Positions 35,876 to 43,651 of a DNA stretch of 64,000 nt are shown piece by piece. A program made the position numbers and the translations under genes. Source of the stretch: Pseudomonas inefficax (GTDB lineage: Bacteria > Pseudomonadota > Gammaproteobacteria > Pseudomonadales > Pseudomonadaceae); assembly GCF_900277125.1 (NCBI RefSeq), contig NZ_OPYN01000207.1, positions 310,001 to 374,000 on the forward strand, given 5' to 3'. The notes under the pieces are model-generated. The model worked only from the letters and a program-made list of their open reading frames with translations. It had not been told where the DNA came from and made no database searches. Each line of letters starts with the position of its first letter. Position 1 is the first letter of the stretch.

Positions 35876-35884
35876 ACCGTTCGT
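35876..35884 (+). promoter_or_regulatory. AlgR-like binding box
   Basis: ACCGTTCGT matches nine of ten bases of the P. aeruginosa AlgR site (ACCGTTCGTC) found far upstream of algD. Here it is about 200 bp upstream of the expected transcription start. Recognised from memory of the consensus; binding untested. Confidence 0.5.
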
Positions 35885-36053
35885 AGCTTTTTTGACGAAT
35901 TTTTCAAAATATTTTTCGATGCTGGCACAAAAATATCTCGCAACAGTTTCGCCCTTTATATATAGGGGCAAAACACCCGTGTGCTATCAGATTGAAATTG
36001 TCTGCCACTGAAAAAATATTTAGAAATCTTTCATCCGCGCCGAACCCACCCCG

Positions 36054-36081
36054 GAACTTCTGCTACGACGAATCGCTCATA
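36054..36081 (+). promoter_or_regulatory. AlgU (sigma-22/RpoE-type) promoter of the alginate operon
   Basis: GAACTT (36054-36059), 17-bp spacer, then TCATA (36077-36081). This fits the AlgU consensus GAACTT-N16/17-TCtga, and the algD promoter of P. aeruginosa begins the same way (GGAACTT). Expected start about 435 nt before the algD ATG. Confidence 0.78.
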
Positions 36082-36522
36082 GTGCCGTAACGATTTTCCT
36101 GCCCCCGGGCTGTGAGAGATGACTTACAGATGACAACGGCAGGTATCCACTACCAGCCCCAACAACTTCGACAGGTATGACGGCAACCCCCGAAGACCCT
36201 GTCCACGCAGGAGAGACGCGTCCCTTACAATTCGTCCTAGTGGTTGATTTCAAAGGATTTTTCCACTTGAAAAAACAAGCACAGCAAAGCGCCATGTAGC
36301 GCATTGCAATAAAGACGGCTGCATTCCAGGGCACGTTTTTTAATTAATGGCTTTTTACTGCCACATTTGAGTGCATAACTTTTTGCGCTCCGGATTTATT
36401 TTGCCTGCGCTCGGCGAAGTGTGCATTTCGCCATGGATCCGTGCGCCCGAAAACTGTTGTTAATCAACCCAGCCCGGCTCTCTCCAGAGGCGCCGGCGTG
36501 ATAAACACATGAGGTGATAGCG

Positions 36523-37839
36523 ATGCGTATCAGCATCTTTGGTTTGGGTTATGTGGGTGCAGTCTGTGCAGGCTGCCTGACGGCGCGAGGCCATGAAGTG
36601 ATCGGTGTGGACGTATCCAGCACCAAGATCGACCTGATCAATCAGGGCAAGTCGCCCATCGTCGAACCTGGCCTGGAAGCACTGCTGCAACAGGGCATCG
36701 CCAACGGCCGCCTGCGCGGTACTACCGATTTCGCCGAAGCCATCCGTGCCAGCGACGTATCGATGATCTGCGTGGGTACCCCAAGCAAGAAGAACGGCGA
36801 CCTGGGCCTCGAATACATCGAGTCGGTTTGCCGCGAGATCGGCTACGTGCTGCGTGACAGCGAGCGCCGCCACACCATCGTGGTGCGCAGCACCGTGCTG
36901 CCGGGCACCGTGAAGAACGTGGTCATCCCGATCCTCGAAGACTGCTCGGGCAAGAAAGCCGGTGTCGACTTCGGCGTCGCGGTCAACCCGGAATTCCTGC
37001 GTGAAAGCACCGCGATCAAGGACTACGACCAGCCACCGATGACCGTCATCGGCGAACTGGACAGCGCCAGCGGCGACATCCTGCAGGCCCTGTACGAAGA
37101 GCTCGACGCACCGATCATCCGCAAGCCGATCGAAGTGGCCGAGATGATCAAGTACACCTGCAACGTGTGGCACGCCACCAAAGTCACCTTCGCCAACGAG
37201 ATCGGCAACATCGCCAAGGCCGTAGGCGTGGATGGTCGTGACGTGATGGACGTGGTCTGCCAGGACAAAGTGCTGAACCTGTCCCAGTACTACATGCGCC
37301 CTGGCTTCGCCTTCGGCGGCTCGTGCCTGCCCAAGGACGTACGTGCCCTCACCTATCGTGCCGCCAGCCTCGATGTACGCGCACCGCTGCTCGACTCGCT
37401 GATGCGCAGCAACGAATCGCAGGTGCAGAACGCCTTCGAGCTGATCGAAGCCCACGACAAGCGCAAGGTCGCACTGCTGGGCCTGAGCTTCAAGGCCGGT
37501 ACCGACGACCTGCGTGAAAGCCCGCTGGTGGAGCTGGCCGAACGCCTGATCGGCAAGGGCTACCAGCTGGACATCTACGACGAGAACGTCCAGTACGCCC
37601 GCGTCCACGGCGCCAACAAGGACTACATCGAGTCGAAGATCCCGCACGTGTCGTCGCTGCTCAACGCCGACTTCCAGAAGGTGATCGACAACGCCGACAT
37701 CATCGTCCTGGGCAACCGTGACGAGCAGTTCCGTGAACTGGCCCAGCAAGCGCCGGCCGGCAAGCACGTGATCGACCTGGTCGGTTTCATGAGCAAACCG
37801 ACCTGCGCCACCAGCCGTACCGAAGGCATCTGCTGGTAA
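36523..37839 (+). CDS. algD: GDP-mannose 6-dehydrogenase
   Basis: A 438-residue NAD-dependent enzyme making GDP-mannuronic acid, the committed precursor of alginate. The N-terminal Rossmann motif is IFGLGYVGAVCAGCL, the middle helix has ATKVTFANEIGNIAK, and the catalytic Cys268 is in GGSCLPKDVRAL, the same number as in P. aeruginosa AlgD. The C-terminal UDP/GDP-binding domain includes LLGLSFKAGTDDLRESPLVE. ATG 36523 follows GAGGTGAT. First gene of the 12-gene alg operon; expression probably starts at the AlgU-type promoter. Confidence 0.97.
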   Translation: MRISIFGLGYVGAVCAGCLTARGHEVIGVDVSSTKIDLINQGKSPIVEPGLEALLQQGIANGRLRGTTDFAEAIRASDVSMICVGTPSKKNGDLGLEYIESVCREIGYVLRDSERRHTIVVRSTVLPGTVKNVVIPILEDCSGKKAGVDFGVAVNPEFLRESTAIKDYDQPPMTVIGELDSASGDILQALYEELDAPIIRKPIEVAEMIKYTCNVWHATKVTFANEIGNIAKAVGVDGRDVMDVVCQDKVLNLSQYYMRPGFAFGGSCLPKDVRALTYRAASLDVRAPLLDSLMRSNESQVQNAFELIEAHDKRKVALLGLSFKAGTDDLRESPLVELAERLIGKGYQLDIYDENVQYARVHGANKDYIESKIPHVSSLLNADFQKVIDNADIIVLGNRDEQFRELAQQAPAGKHVIDLVGFMSKPTCATSRTEGICW

Positions 37840-37924
37840 GTGCTGGCCGGGCAGCGGTGTGGCTCTCGACAAGAGCGGCACCACCGCTGCCCACCTTTTC
37901 CCGAATTCTCGACGGATGCTGAAC

Positions 37925-39406
37925 ATGCAAAGGATCCAGACAGTGCTGTTGCAGTGCGCCGGTTGGCTGCTCTACATGAGTCTGCTCATGTTGATCGCCC
38001 TGGCCCTGCCAGCCGATATCTTCGACTCGCAGTCGAAGCACTTCATCTTCCTGGTCGGCGCAGTCGGCATCTGGCGCTATTCCATGGGCGCCACCCACTT
38101 CATCCGCGGCATGATCTTCCTCTACGGTGTGTACCCGTACCTGCGCCGCAAGGTGCAGAAGATGGGCAAGGACGCCGACCCGTCCCACGTGTACCTGATG
38201 GTGACCAGCTTCCGCATCGAAGCACTCACCACCGCCCAGGTGTACAGCTCGGTGATCCGCGAGGCGATCAACTGTGGCTTCCCCACCACCGTGGTCTGCT
38301 CGCTGGTGGAGATGTCGGACGAACTGCTGGTGAAAAGCCTGTGGGCCAAGTACAACCCGCCAGCCCACGTGAAACTGGACATCGTGCGCATCGCCGGTAC
38401 CGGCAAGCGTGACGGCCTGGCCTACGGTTTCCGTGCGATCTCGCGCATGCTGCCGGACGAGAACGCTGTAGTGGCGGTGATCGACGGCGACACCGTGCTG
38501 GGCGATGGCGTGGTACGCAAGACCGTGCCGTGGTTCAAGCTGTTCCCCAACGTCGGCGGCCTGACCACCAACGAGTTCTGCGAAGTGCGTGGCGGCTACA
38601 TCATGAGCGAGTGGCACAAGCTGCGCTTCGCCCAGCGCCACATCAACATGTGCTCGATGGCCCTGTCCAAGCGCGTGCTGACCATGACCGGGCGCATGTC
38701 GATGTTCCGCGCCAGCGTGGTGACCAACCCCGAGTTCATCGCCGACGTCGAAAGCGACTCGCTGATGCACTGGCGCCTGGGCCGCTTCAAGTTCCTCACC
38801 GGTGACGACAAGTCCAGCTGGTTCAGCCTGATGCGCCTGGGCTACGACACCTTCTACGTGCCGGACGCCGCCATCAACACCGTCGAGCACCCGCCGGAGA
38901 AGAGCTTCCTCAAGGCCAGCCGCAAGCTGATGTACCGCTGGTACGGCAACAACCTGCGGCAGAACTCCCGTGCGCTGGGCCTGGGCCTGCGCCGCCTGGG
39001 GCTGTTCACCAGCATCGTGCTGTTCGACCAGCGCGTGTCGATGTGGACCAGCCTGCTGGGCCTGACCGTGGCGGTGATCGCCAGCCTCAAGTTCGGCTTG
39101 GGCTTCCTGCTGGTGTACCTGCTGTGGATCGGCATCACCCGCCTGATCCTCACCATCATGCTGCTGTGCTCCGGCCACAACGTCGGCCCGGCCTACCCGC
39201 TGATTCTCTATTACAACCAGATCGTCGGCGCGCTGATGAAGATCTACGTGTTCTTCCGCCTCGACAAGCAGTCCTGGACGCGTCAGCCCACTGCCCTCAA
39301 GCGTGACCTCGCCAGCTTTCAACAATGGTTCAACACCTGGTCCTCGCGGACCATGACCTTCTCGGCTGCCAGCATCTTCGTTGCTGTGCTGTTCATGGTC
39401 GTGTGA
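37925..39406 (+). CDS. alg8: Alginate polymerase glycosyltransferase Alg8
   Basis: A 493-residue inner-membrane family 2 glycosyltransferase that polymerises mannuronate from GDP-mannuronate. Two N-terminal helices are followed by the cytoplasmic GT-A domain with VVAVIDGDTVL (DxD-type) and TGDDKSSW (the acid/base TGDD block), then several C-terminal helices. The QxxRW-equivalent appears as RKLMYRWYGNN. MQRIQTVLLQCAGW aligns with the start of P. aeruginosa Alg8; an ATG three codons earlier is in frame. Alg8 needs Alg44 bound to c-di-GMP. Confidence 0.95.
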   Translation: MQRIQTVLLQCAGWLLYMSLLMLIALALPADIFDSQSKHFIFLVGAVGIWRYSMGATHFIRGMIFLYGVYPYLRRKVQKMGKDADPSHVYLMVTSFRIEALTTAQVYSSVIREAINCGFPTTVVCSLVEMSDELLVKSLWAKYNPPAHVKLDIVRIAGTGKRDGLAYGFRAISRMLPDENAVVAVIDGDTVLGDGVVRKTVPWFKLFPNVGGLTTNEFCEVRGGYIMSEWHKLRFAQRHINMCSMALSKRVLTMTGRMSMFRASVVTNPEFIADVESDSLMHWRLGRFKFLTGDDKSSWFSLMRLGYDTFYVPDAAINTVEHPPEKSFLKASRKLMYRWYGNNLRQNSRALGLGLRRLGLFTSIVLFDQRVSMWTSLLGLTVAVIASLKFGLGFLLVYLLWIGITRLILTIMLLCSGHNVGPAYPLILYYNQIVGALMKIYVFFRLDKQSWTRQPTALKRDLASFQQWFNTWSSRTMTFSAASIFVAVLFMVV

Positions 39407-39442
39407 GCCCAACCCGGATCGGAACTAACAGGAACAAAACAC

Positions 39443-40609
39443 ATGAATACCGCCGTGAACGTCAACGTCGTGCATGAGTCCGAAGCCCAGCGCCAGCATG
39501 CCCGGGTACGCATCCCCGCCAAGCTGCGGTTCCTCGACCCTCAGCGCCAGGCCCACGATGTGAAGGTCGACGACCTCTCCGCCGGTGGCCTGAGCTTCCA
39601 CACCAAGCAACCACTGTCGGTTGGCGACGTGCTCCGCGGACGGCTGCAGTTCACGGTCGACAACCTCGGCCTGTCGATGGACATCGAGTTCCAGGTGCGC
39701 TCCTACCACCCGGACAATGGCCGCACCGGCGCGCAGTTCCAGAACCTCGAGCCACGTGACATCGCCACCTTGCGACACATCATCACCTCGCACCTGTCGG
39801 GTGAGCTGATCACTGCCGGCGATGTGCTCAGCACCTTGCAGCGCGACAACTTCACCAAGGCGCGCAAGCAGAAGGACGGCGGTGCCGGCCTGAGCGCCTT
39901 CGGCCGCCTCAAGGCGGTCACCGTCACCCTCGGCGTATTCGTGGTCGGTGTCGCCGCCTTCGGCTTCATCGCCAAGTCGCTGTACGGCATGTACTTCGTC
40001 AGCCATGCCGAAGCCGGCGTGGTCGCGGTACCCACCACCAACGTCACCATGCCGCGCGACGGCACCGTGAACAGCCTGGTCGAAAGCGGCGGGCAGATCG
40101 CCAAGGGCGCGCCACTGGCCAGCTTCACCACCAGCATGCTGGACATGCTCAAGGGCAACCTGGAGGACGCACAGCTGGAGCCGGCGAAGATCGAGGAACT
40201 GTTCGGCAAGCAGCTGTCCGGCACCCTCACCAGCCCCTGTGATTGCGTGGTTGCCCGCCAGCTGGTGGACAACGGCCAGTACGCTGCCAAGGGCCAGCCG
40301 ATCTTCCAGCTGATCCCACGCACCACCAACCCGATGATCGAGGCGCGCTTCACCTACCGCCAGTTCGACGAGGTCAAGCCAGGTACCCAGGTCAACTTCC
40401 AGGTAGCCGGCGAAGACGAAGTGCGCACCGGCCAGATCGTCAGCAGCGCCAGCCTCAACAGCGAAGATCTGGCCGCCGACATCCGCGTGCAGATCAAGCC
40501 CGACAGCGCCCTGCCCGCCGAACTCGCCGGCCGCCCGGCTTCGGTCAACAGCGACCGTGGCCCATCGCTGAACTGGCTGATCGACAAAGCCATGGCCCGT
40601 GGGCTGTAA
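39443..40609 (+). CDS. alg44: Alginate co-polymerase Alg44, PilZ c-di-GMP receptor
   Basis: A 388-residue inner-membrane protein. The cytoplasmic PilZ domain (about 14-125) has the c-di-GMP residues Arg17 and Arg21 (RQHAR) and Asp44/Ser46 (DLSAGG), at the same numbers as P. aeruginosa Alg44. One membrane helix (about 160-185, VTLGVFVVGVAAFGFIA) leads to a periplasmic adaptor-like part (MPRDGTVNSLVESGGQIAKG; IFQLIPR). It allosterically switches on Alg8. It ends 12 bp before algK. Confidence 0.95.
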   Translation: MNTAVNVNVVHESEAQRQHARVRIPAKLRFLDPQRQAHDVKVDDLSAGGLSFHTKQPLSVGDVLRGRLQFTVDNLGLSMDIEFQVRSYHPDNGRTGAQFQNLEPRDIATLRHIITSHLSGELITAGDVLSTLQRDNFTKARKQKDGGAGLSAFGRLKAVTVTLGVFVVGVAAFGFIAKSLYGMYFVSHAEAGVVAVPTTNVTMPRDGTVNSLVESGGQIAKGAPLASFTTSMLDMLKGNLEDAQLEPAKIEELFGKQLSGTLTSPCDCVVARQLVDNGQYAAKGQPIFQLIPRTTNPMIEARFTYRQFDEVKPGTQVNFQVAGEDEVRTGQIVSSASLNSEDLAADIRVQIKPDSALPAELAGRPASVNSDRGPSLNWLIDKAMARGL

Positions 40610-40621
40610 GAGGACAAGCCT

Positions 40622-42154
40622 ATGACTAGCAGACAACCCGATACCTGTGGGAGCTGGCTTGCCGGCGATCGAGTGCGCAGCACTCGCCCAGCAGATGTAT
40701 CGCCTGCACTGGCCAATCGCCGGCAAGCCAGCTCCCACAGGGTTCGTGTGAACCTTGGTTTGTGTGGCCTGGCCATGGCCATCGCCTTGGCCGGCTGTGC
40801 AGGCCTGCCCGACCAGCGCCTGGCCAACGAAGCCATGAAGCGCGGTGACACGGCACTGGCCGAGCGCAACTACAAGGCGCTGGCCGACCTGGGCTACAGC
40901 GAAGCGCAAGTGGGCCTGGCCGACATCAAGGTCGCCACCCGCGATCCGGCGAAAATCAAGGAAGCCGAGGCCACCTACCGCGCCGCGGCCGCCATTTCGC
41001 CGCGTGCCCAGGCACGCCTTGGCCGCCTGCTGGTGGCCAAGCCTGACAGCACCCAGGCCGAGCGCGAAGAAGCCGAAACCCTGCTCAAGCAAGCCGCCAA
41101 GCAGGGCGAAAGCAACACCCTGATCCCGCTGGCGATGCTCTACCTGAGCTACCCGCAGAGCTTCCCCAAGGTCAACGCGCAGCAGCAGATCGACCAGTGG
41201 CGCGCCGCCGGCAACCCGGAAGCGGGCCTGGCCCAGGTGCTGCTGTATCGCACCCAGGGCACCTACGACCAGCACCTGGGCGAAGTGGAGAAAATCTGCA
41301 AGGCCGCACTGAACACCACCGACATCTGCTACGTCGAACTGGCCACCGTGTACCAGAAGCGTGGCCAGGCCGACCAACAGGCTGCCCTGCTCGGCCAGCT
41401 CAAGGCCGCCTACGCCCGTGGCGCAGTACCGGCCACCAGGGTCGACAGCGTTGCCCGGGTACTGGCTGACCGCAGCCTCGGCCAGACCGACGAGAAAACG
41501 GCCAAGGACCTGCTCGAACAGGTGGCCCCGGCCAACCCGGCGTCCTGGGTCAGCCTGGCGCAACTGGTGTACGACTTCCCCGAGCTGGGCGATACCGACC
41601 AGTTGATGGCCTACATCGACAAGGGCCGCGAAGCCGAGCAGCCACGCGCCGAACTGTTGCTGGGCCGCCTGTACTACGAAGGCAAGACCCTGCCTGCGGA
41701 TGCGGCCAAAGCCGAACAACACCTGCAGGCCGCCGCCGACGCCGGCGAAGTCAGCGCCCATTACTACCTTGGCCAGCTGTACCGCCGCGGCTACCTGGGC
41801 AACGTCGAGCCGCAGAAGGCCGTCGACCACCTGCTGGCCGCCGCCCGTGGCGGGCAGAACAGCGCCGACTATGCCCTGGCCCAGCTGTTCAGCGAAGGCC
41901 ACGGCATTCGCCCGCAACCGGGCAACGCCTGGGTATTCGCCCAGCTGGCCCAGGTCAACCCGACGCCGCAGTCCGCTGAACTGCTGCAGCAGCTCGACCA
42001 GCAACTCACGCCTGACCAGCGCAGCCAGGCGCAAACCCTGCTCGCGCAAGAGAAGCAGGCCCGCGGCAGCATGAGCCAGGGCGCCAACAGCACCCTGGCC
42101 ATCGAAGCCCTGCAAGACGACGAAAAAGAAGTAACCGGTGAGGACTCGCTATGA
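40622..42154 (+). CDS. algK: Alginate outer-membrane lipoprotein AlgK with REP-encoded N-terminal extension
   Basis: A TPR/Sel1-repeat lipoprotein that helps localise and assemble the AlgE porin. From CAGLPDQRLANEAMKRGD onward it matches AlgK, with Sel1 units such as ARAELLLGRLYYEGK and SAHYYLGQLYRRGYLG. The only ATG with a proper ribosome-binding site (GAGGAC, six bases upstream) is at 40622, but codons 8-40 are translated REP DNA (26-bp arms 40644-40669 and 40716-40741). The lipoprotein signal (LGLCGLAMAIALAGC) follows at about residues 45-59. A GTG at 40748 would give a normal-length but charge-poor signal peptide. Total 510 residues from 40622. Confidence 0.88.
   Translation: MTSRQPDTCGSWLAGDRVRSTRPADVSPALANRRQASSHRVRVNLGLCGLAMAIALAGCAGLPDQRLANEAMKRGDTALAERNYKALADLGYSEAQVGLADIKVATRDPAKIKEAEATYRAAAAISPRAQARLGRLLVAKPDSTQAEREEAETLLKQAAKQGESNTLIPLAMLYLSYPQSFPKVNAQQQIDQWRAAGNPEAGLAQVLLYRTQGTYDQHLGEVEKICKAALNTTDICYVELATVYQKRGQADQQAALLGQLKAAYARGAVPATRVDSVARVLADRSLGQTDEKTAKDLLEQVAPANPASWVSLAQLVYDFPELGDTDQLMAYIDKGREAEQPRAELLLGRLYYEGKTLPADAAKAEQHLQAAADAGEVSAHYYLGQLYRRGYLGNVEPQKAVDHLLAAARGGQNSADYALAQLFSEGHGIRPQPGNAWVFAQLAQVNPTPQSAELLQQLDQQLTPDQRSQAQTLLAQEKQARGSMSQGANSTLAIEALQDDEKEVTGEDSL
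40644..40741. repeat. REP pair (type C) inside the 5' end of algK
   Basis: Perfect 26-bp inverted arms, left 40644-40669 and right 40716-40741, separated by 46 bp. The core is GGAGCTGGCTTGCCGGCGAT, a REP subtype different from the other elements in the window. It sits in an open frame between the algK ATG and the lipoprotein signal sequence. Confidence 0.92.
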
Positions 42155-43629
42155 CGCTCAATCCCTTCGTGAAAGCCGGCATCGGCCTGAGCTTCGCCCT
42201 GCTTTGGTCTTGCCCGACCCTGGCGGAAATGACCGCTGAAAAGAACTTCGGCCTGGATGTGAAAATCACCGGCCAGTCGGAAGACGACCGTGACCTGGGC
42301 ACCCGCTCCGGCGGCGACGTCAACGGCCTGGGTCTCGACCTGCGCCCCTGGGTATATGGCGAGCGTGGCAACTGGAGCGCCTATGCCATGGGCCAGGCCG
42401 TCACTGCGACCGACACCATCGAAACCGACACCCTGCGCCAGAACGACGACGGCACCAGCACCGATACCGCTGCCGACGGCCGTGAACAGGACAAGAGCTA
42501 CCTGGCCATGCGTGAATTCTGGGTCGGCTACAGCGGCCTCACCGCCTACCCCGGCGAGCAGCTGCGTTTCGGCCGCCAGCGCCTGCGCAGCGACGATGGC
42601 ATGTGGCGTGACACCAACATCGAAGCACTGAACTGGACCTTCGATACCACCCTGCTCAAGGCCGACCTGGGCGTGGCCCAGCGCTTCAGCGAATACCGCA
42701 CCGACCTCACCGAGCTGGCCCCGGAAGACAAGGACCGCACGCACCTCTACGGCAACGTCGCCACGCAATGGACGCCTGGCCACTGGGTCGGCGTACGCGC
42801 CCACCACACCCACGACGGCGGCAGCCTGAAGAACCCGGGCGAAACCGTCGATGCGCTGGACAAGACCCGCACCGGCGACCTCACCTGGCTGGGCCTGGAA
42901 GCGAACAGCGACGCCTACAACTGGCGCAACGACCACACCGTCAACTACTGGGGCAGCGTCACCTGGCTGACCGGTGATCGCGACACCCTCAGCAGCCAGG
43001 TCGTCGGTGACGAAACCGTGGCCACCGGCAAGCAGAGCGGTGACGTCAACGCCTGGGCCACCGACCTCGGCATCCGCCTGCGCCTCGACCCGCAATGGCA
43101 GGTCGGTGCGGCCTACGCCCGTGGCAGCGGCGGCGGTGGCGACGACGGTTCGAGCAACTACGAGCAGACCGGCCTCGAGAGCAACCGCTCCAACTACACC
43201 GGTACCCGTTCGCGCGTGCACCGCTTTGGTGAAGCCTTCCGAGGCGAGCTGGGCAACCTGCAGGCGGCCACCCTGTTCGCCTCGTGGCAGCTGCGCGACG
43301 ACTACGACGCCAGCTTCATCTACCACAAATTCTGGCGTGTCGATGGCAACCAGAACATTGGTTCCAGCGGCATCAACGCGGTGGTCAACGACAACGGTGT
43401 GAACCGCCCGCTGGTCGATGGCGAGAAGGACCTTGGCCAGGAAATGGACGTGGTCGTGACCAAGTACTTCAAGCAAGGCCTGCTGCCGGCTTCGATGAGC
43501 CAGGCCATCGACGAGCCATCTGCCCTGGTGCGCCTGCGCGCCGGCGTGTTCAAGCCGGGCGATGCCTACGGCAAGGAAGCGGACTCGTACATGCACCGCG
43601 CCTTCGTCGACGTGATCTGGCGCTTCTGA
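42151..43629 (+). CDS. algE: Alginate export porin AlgE
   Basis: A 492-residue outer-membrane beta-barrel through which alginate leaves the cell. It has an N-terminal signal peptide (GIGLSFALLWSCPTLA, cleavage near residue 25), alternating aromatic/charged strands throughout (for example VTKYFKQGLL) and a terminal strand ending VDVIWRF with C-terminal Phe, the outer-membrane sorting signal. The length fits the 18-stranded AlgE. Its ATG overlaps the algK stop by four bases. Confidence 0.95.
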   Translation: MTLNPFVKAGIGLSFALLWSCPTLAEMTAEKNFGLDVKITGQSEDDRDLGTRSGGDVNGLGLDLRPWVYGERGNWSAYAMGQAVTATDTIETDTLRQNDDGTSTDTAADGREQDKSYLAMREFWVGYSGLTAYPGEQLRFGRQRLRSDDGMWRDTNIEALNWTFDTTLLKADLGVAQRFSEYRTDLTELAPEDKDRTHLYGNVATQWTPGHWVGVRAHHTHDGGSLKNPGETVDALDKTRTGDLTWLGLEANSDAYNWRNDHTVNYWGSVTWLTGDRDTLSSQVVGDETVATGKQSGDVNAWATDLGIRLRLDPQWQVGAAYARGSGGGGDDGSSNYEQTGLESNRSNYTGTRSRVHRFGEAFRGELGNLQAATLFASWQLRDDYDASFIYHKFWRVDGNQNIGSSGINAVVNDNGVNRPLVDGEKDLGQEMDVVVTKYFKQGLLPASMSQAIDEPSALVRLRAGVFKPGDAYGKEADSYMHRAFVDVIWRF

Positions 43630-43651
43630 GGCCGGTAGAGGACTTACCGTT

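Larger units (their letters stand above)
35760..36522 (+). other. Long AT-rich algD upstream region and untranslated leader
   Basis: About 760 bp without a gene that I can support. 35820-36050 is visibly AT-rich compared with its surroundings. It holds an AlgR-like box (35876-35884) and an AlgU-type promoter (36054-36081), and then an approximately 440-nt leader up to algD, similar in plan to the algD promoter of P. aeruginosa with its long leader and distant activator sites. A CATGGAT element near 36431 could be an RsmA-type site but is a single motif. Confidence 0.7.

Noticed and set aside
35919..35945. TGGCAC upstream of algD as a sigma-54 -24 element
   Set aside because: No TTGC-type -12 element at the required spacing; the next GC is too far away.
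36077..36334. 85-codon minus-strand frame in the algD leader
   Set aside because: No ribosome-binding site, low-complexity product, lies in a region explained as promoter and leader.
36460..37926. 488-codon minus-strand frame opposite algD, and similar ones opposite alg8, algG, algX, petB and cysNC
   Set aside because: All lie fully inside recognised genes and lack ribosome-binding sites or family motifs; typical antisense shadows.
39425..42115. Very long open frame (896 codons) on the minus strand across alg44-algK
   Set aside because: It is the mirror of strongly supported alginate genes. In this high-GC DNA antisense frames stay open by codon bias; the protein is compositionally odd and matches nothing.
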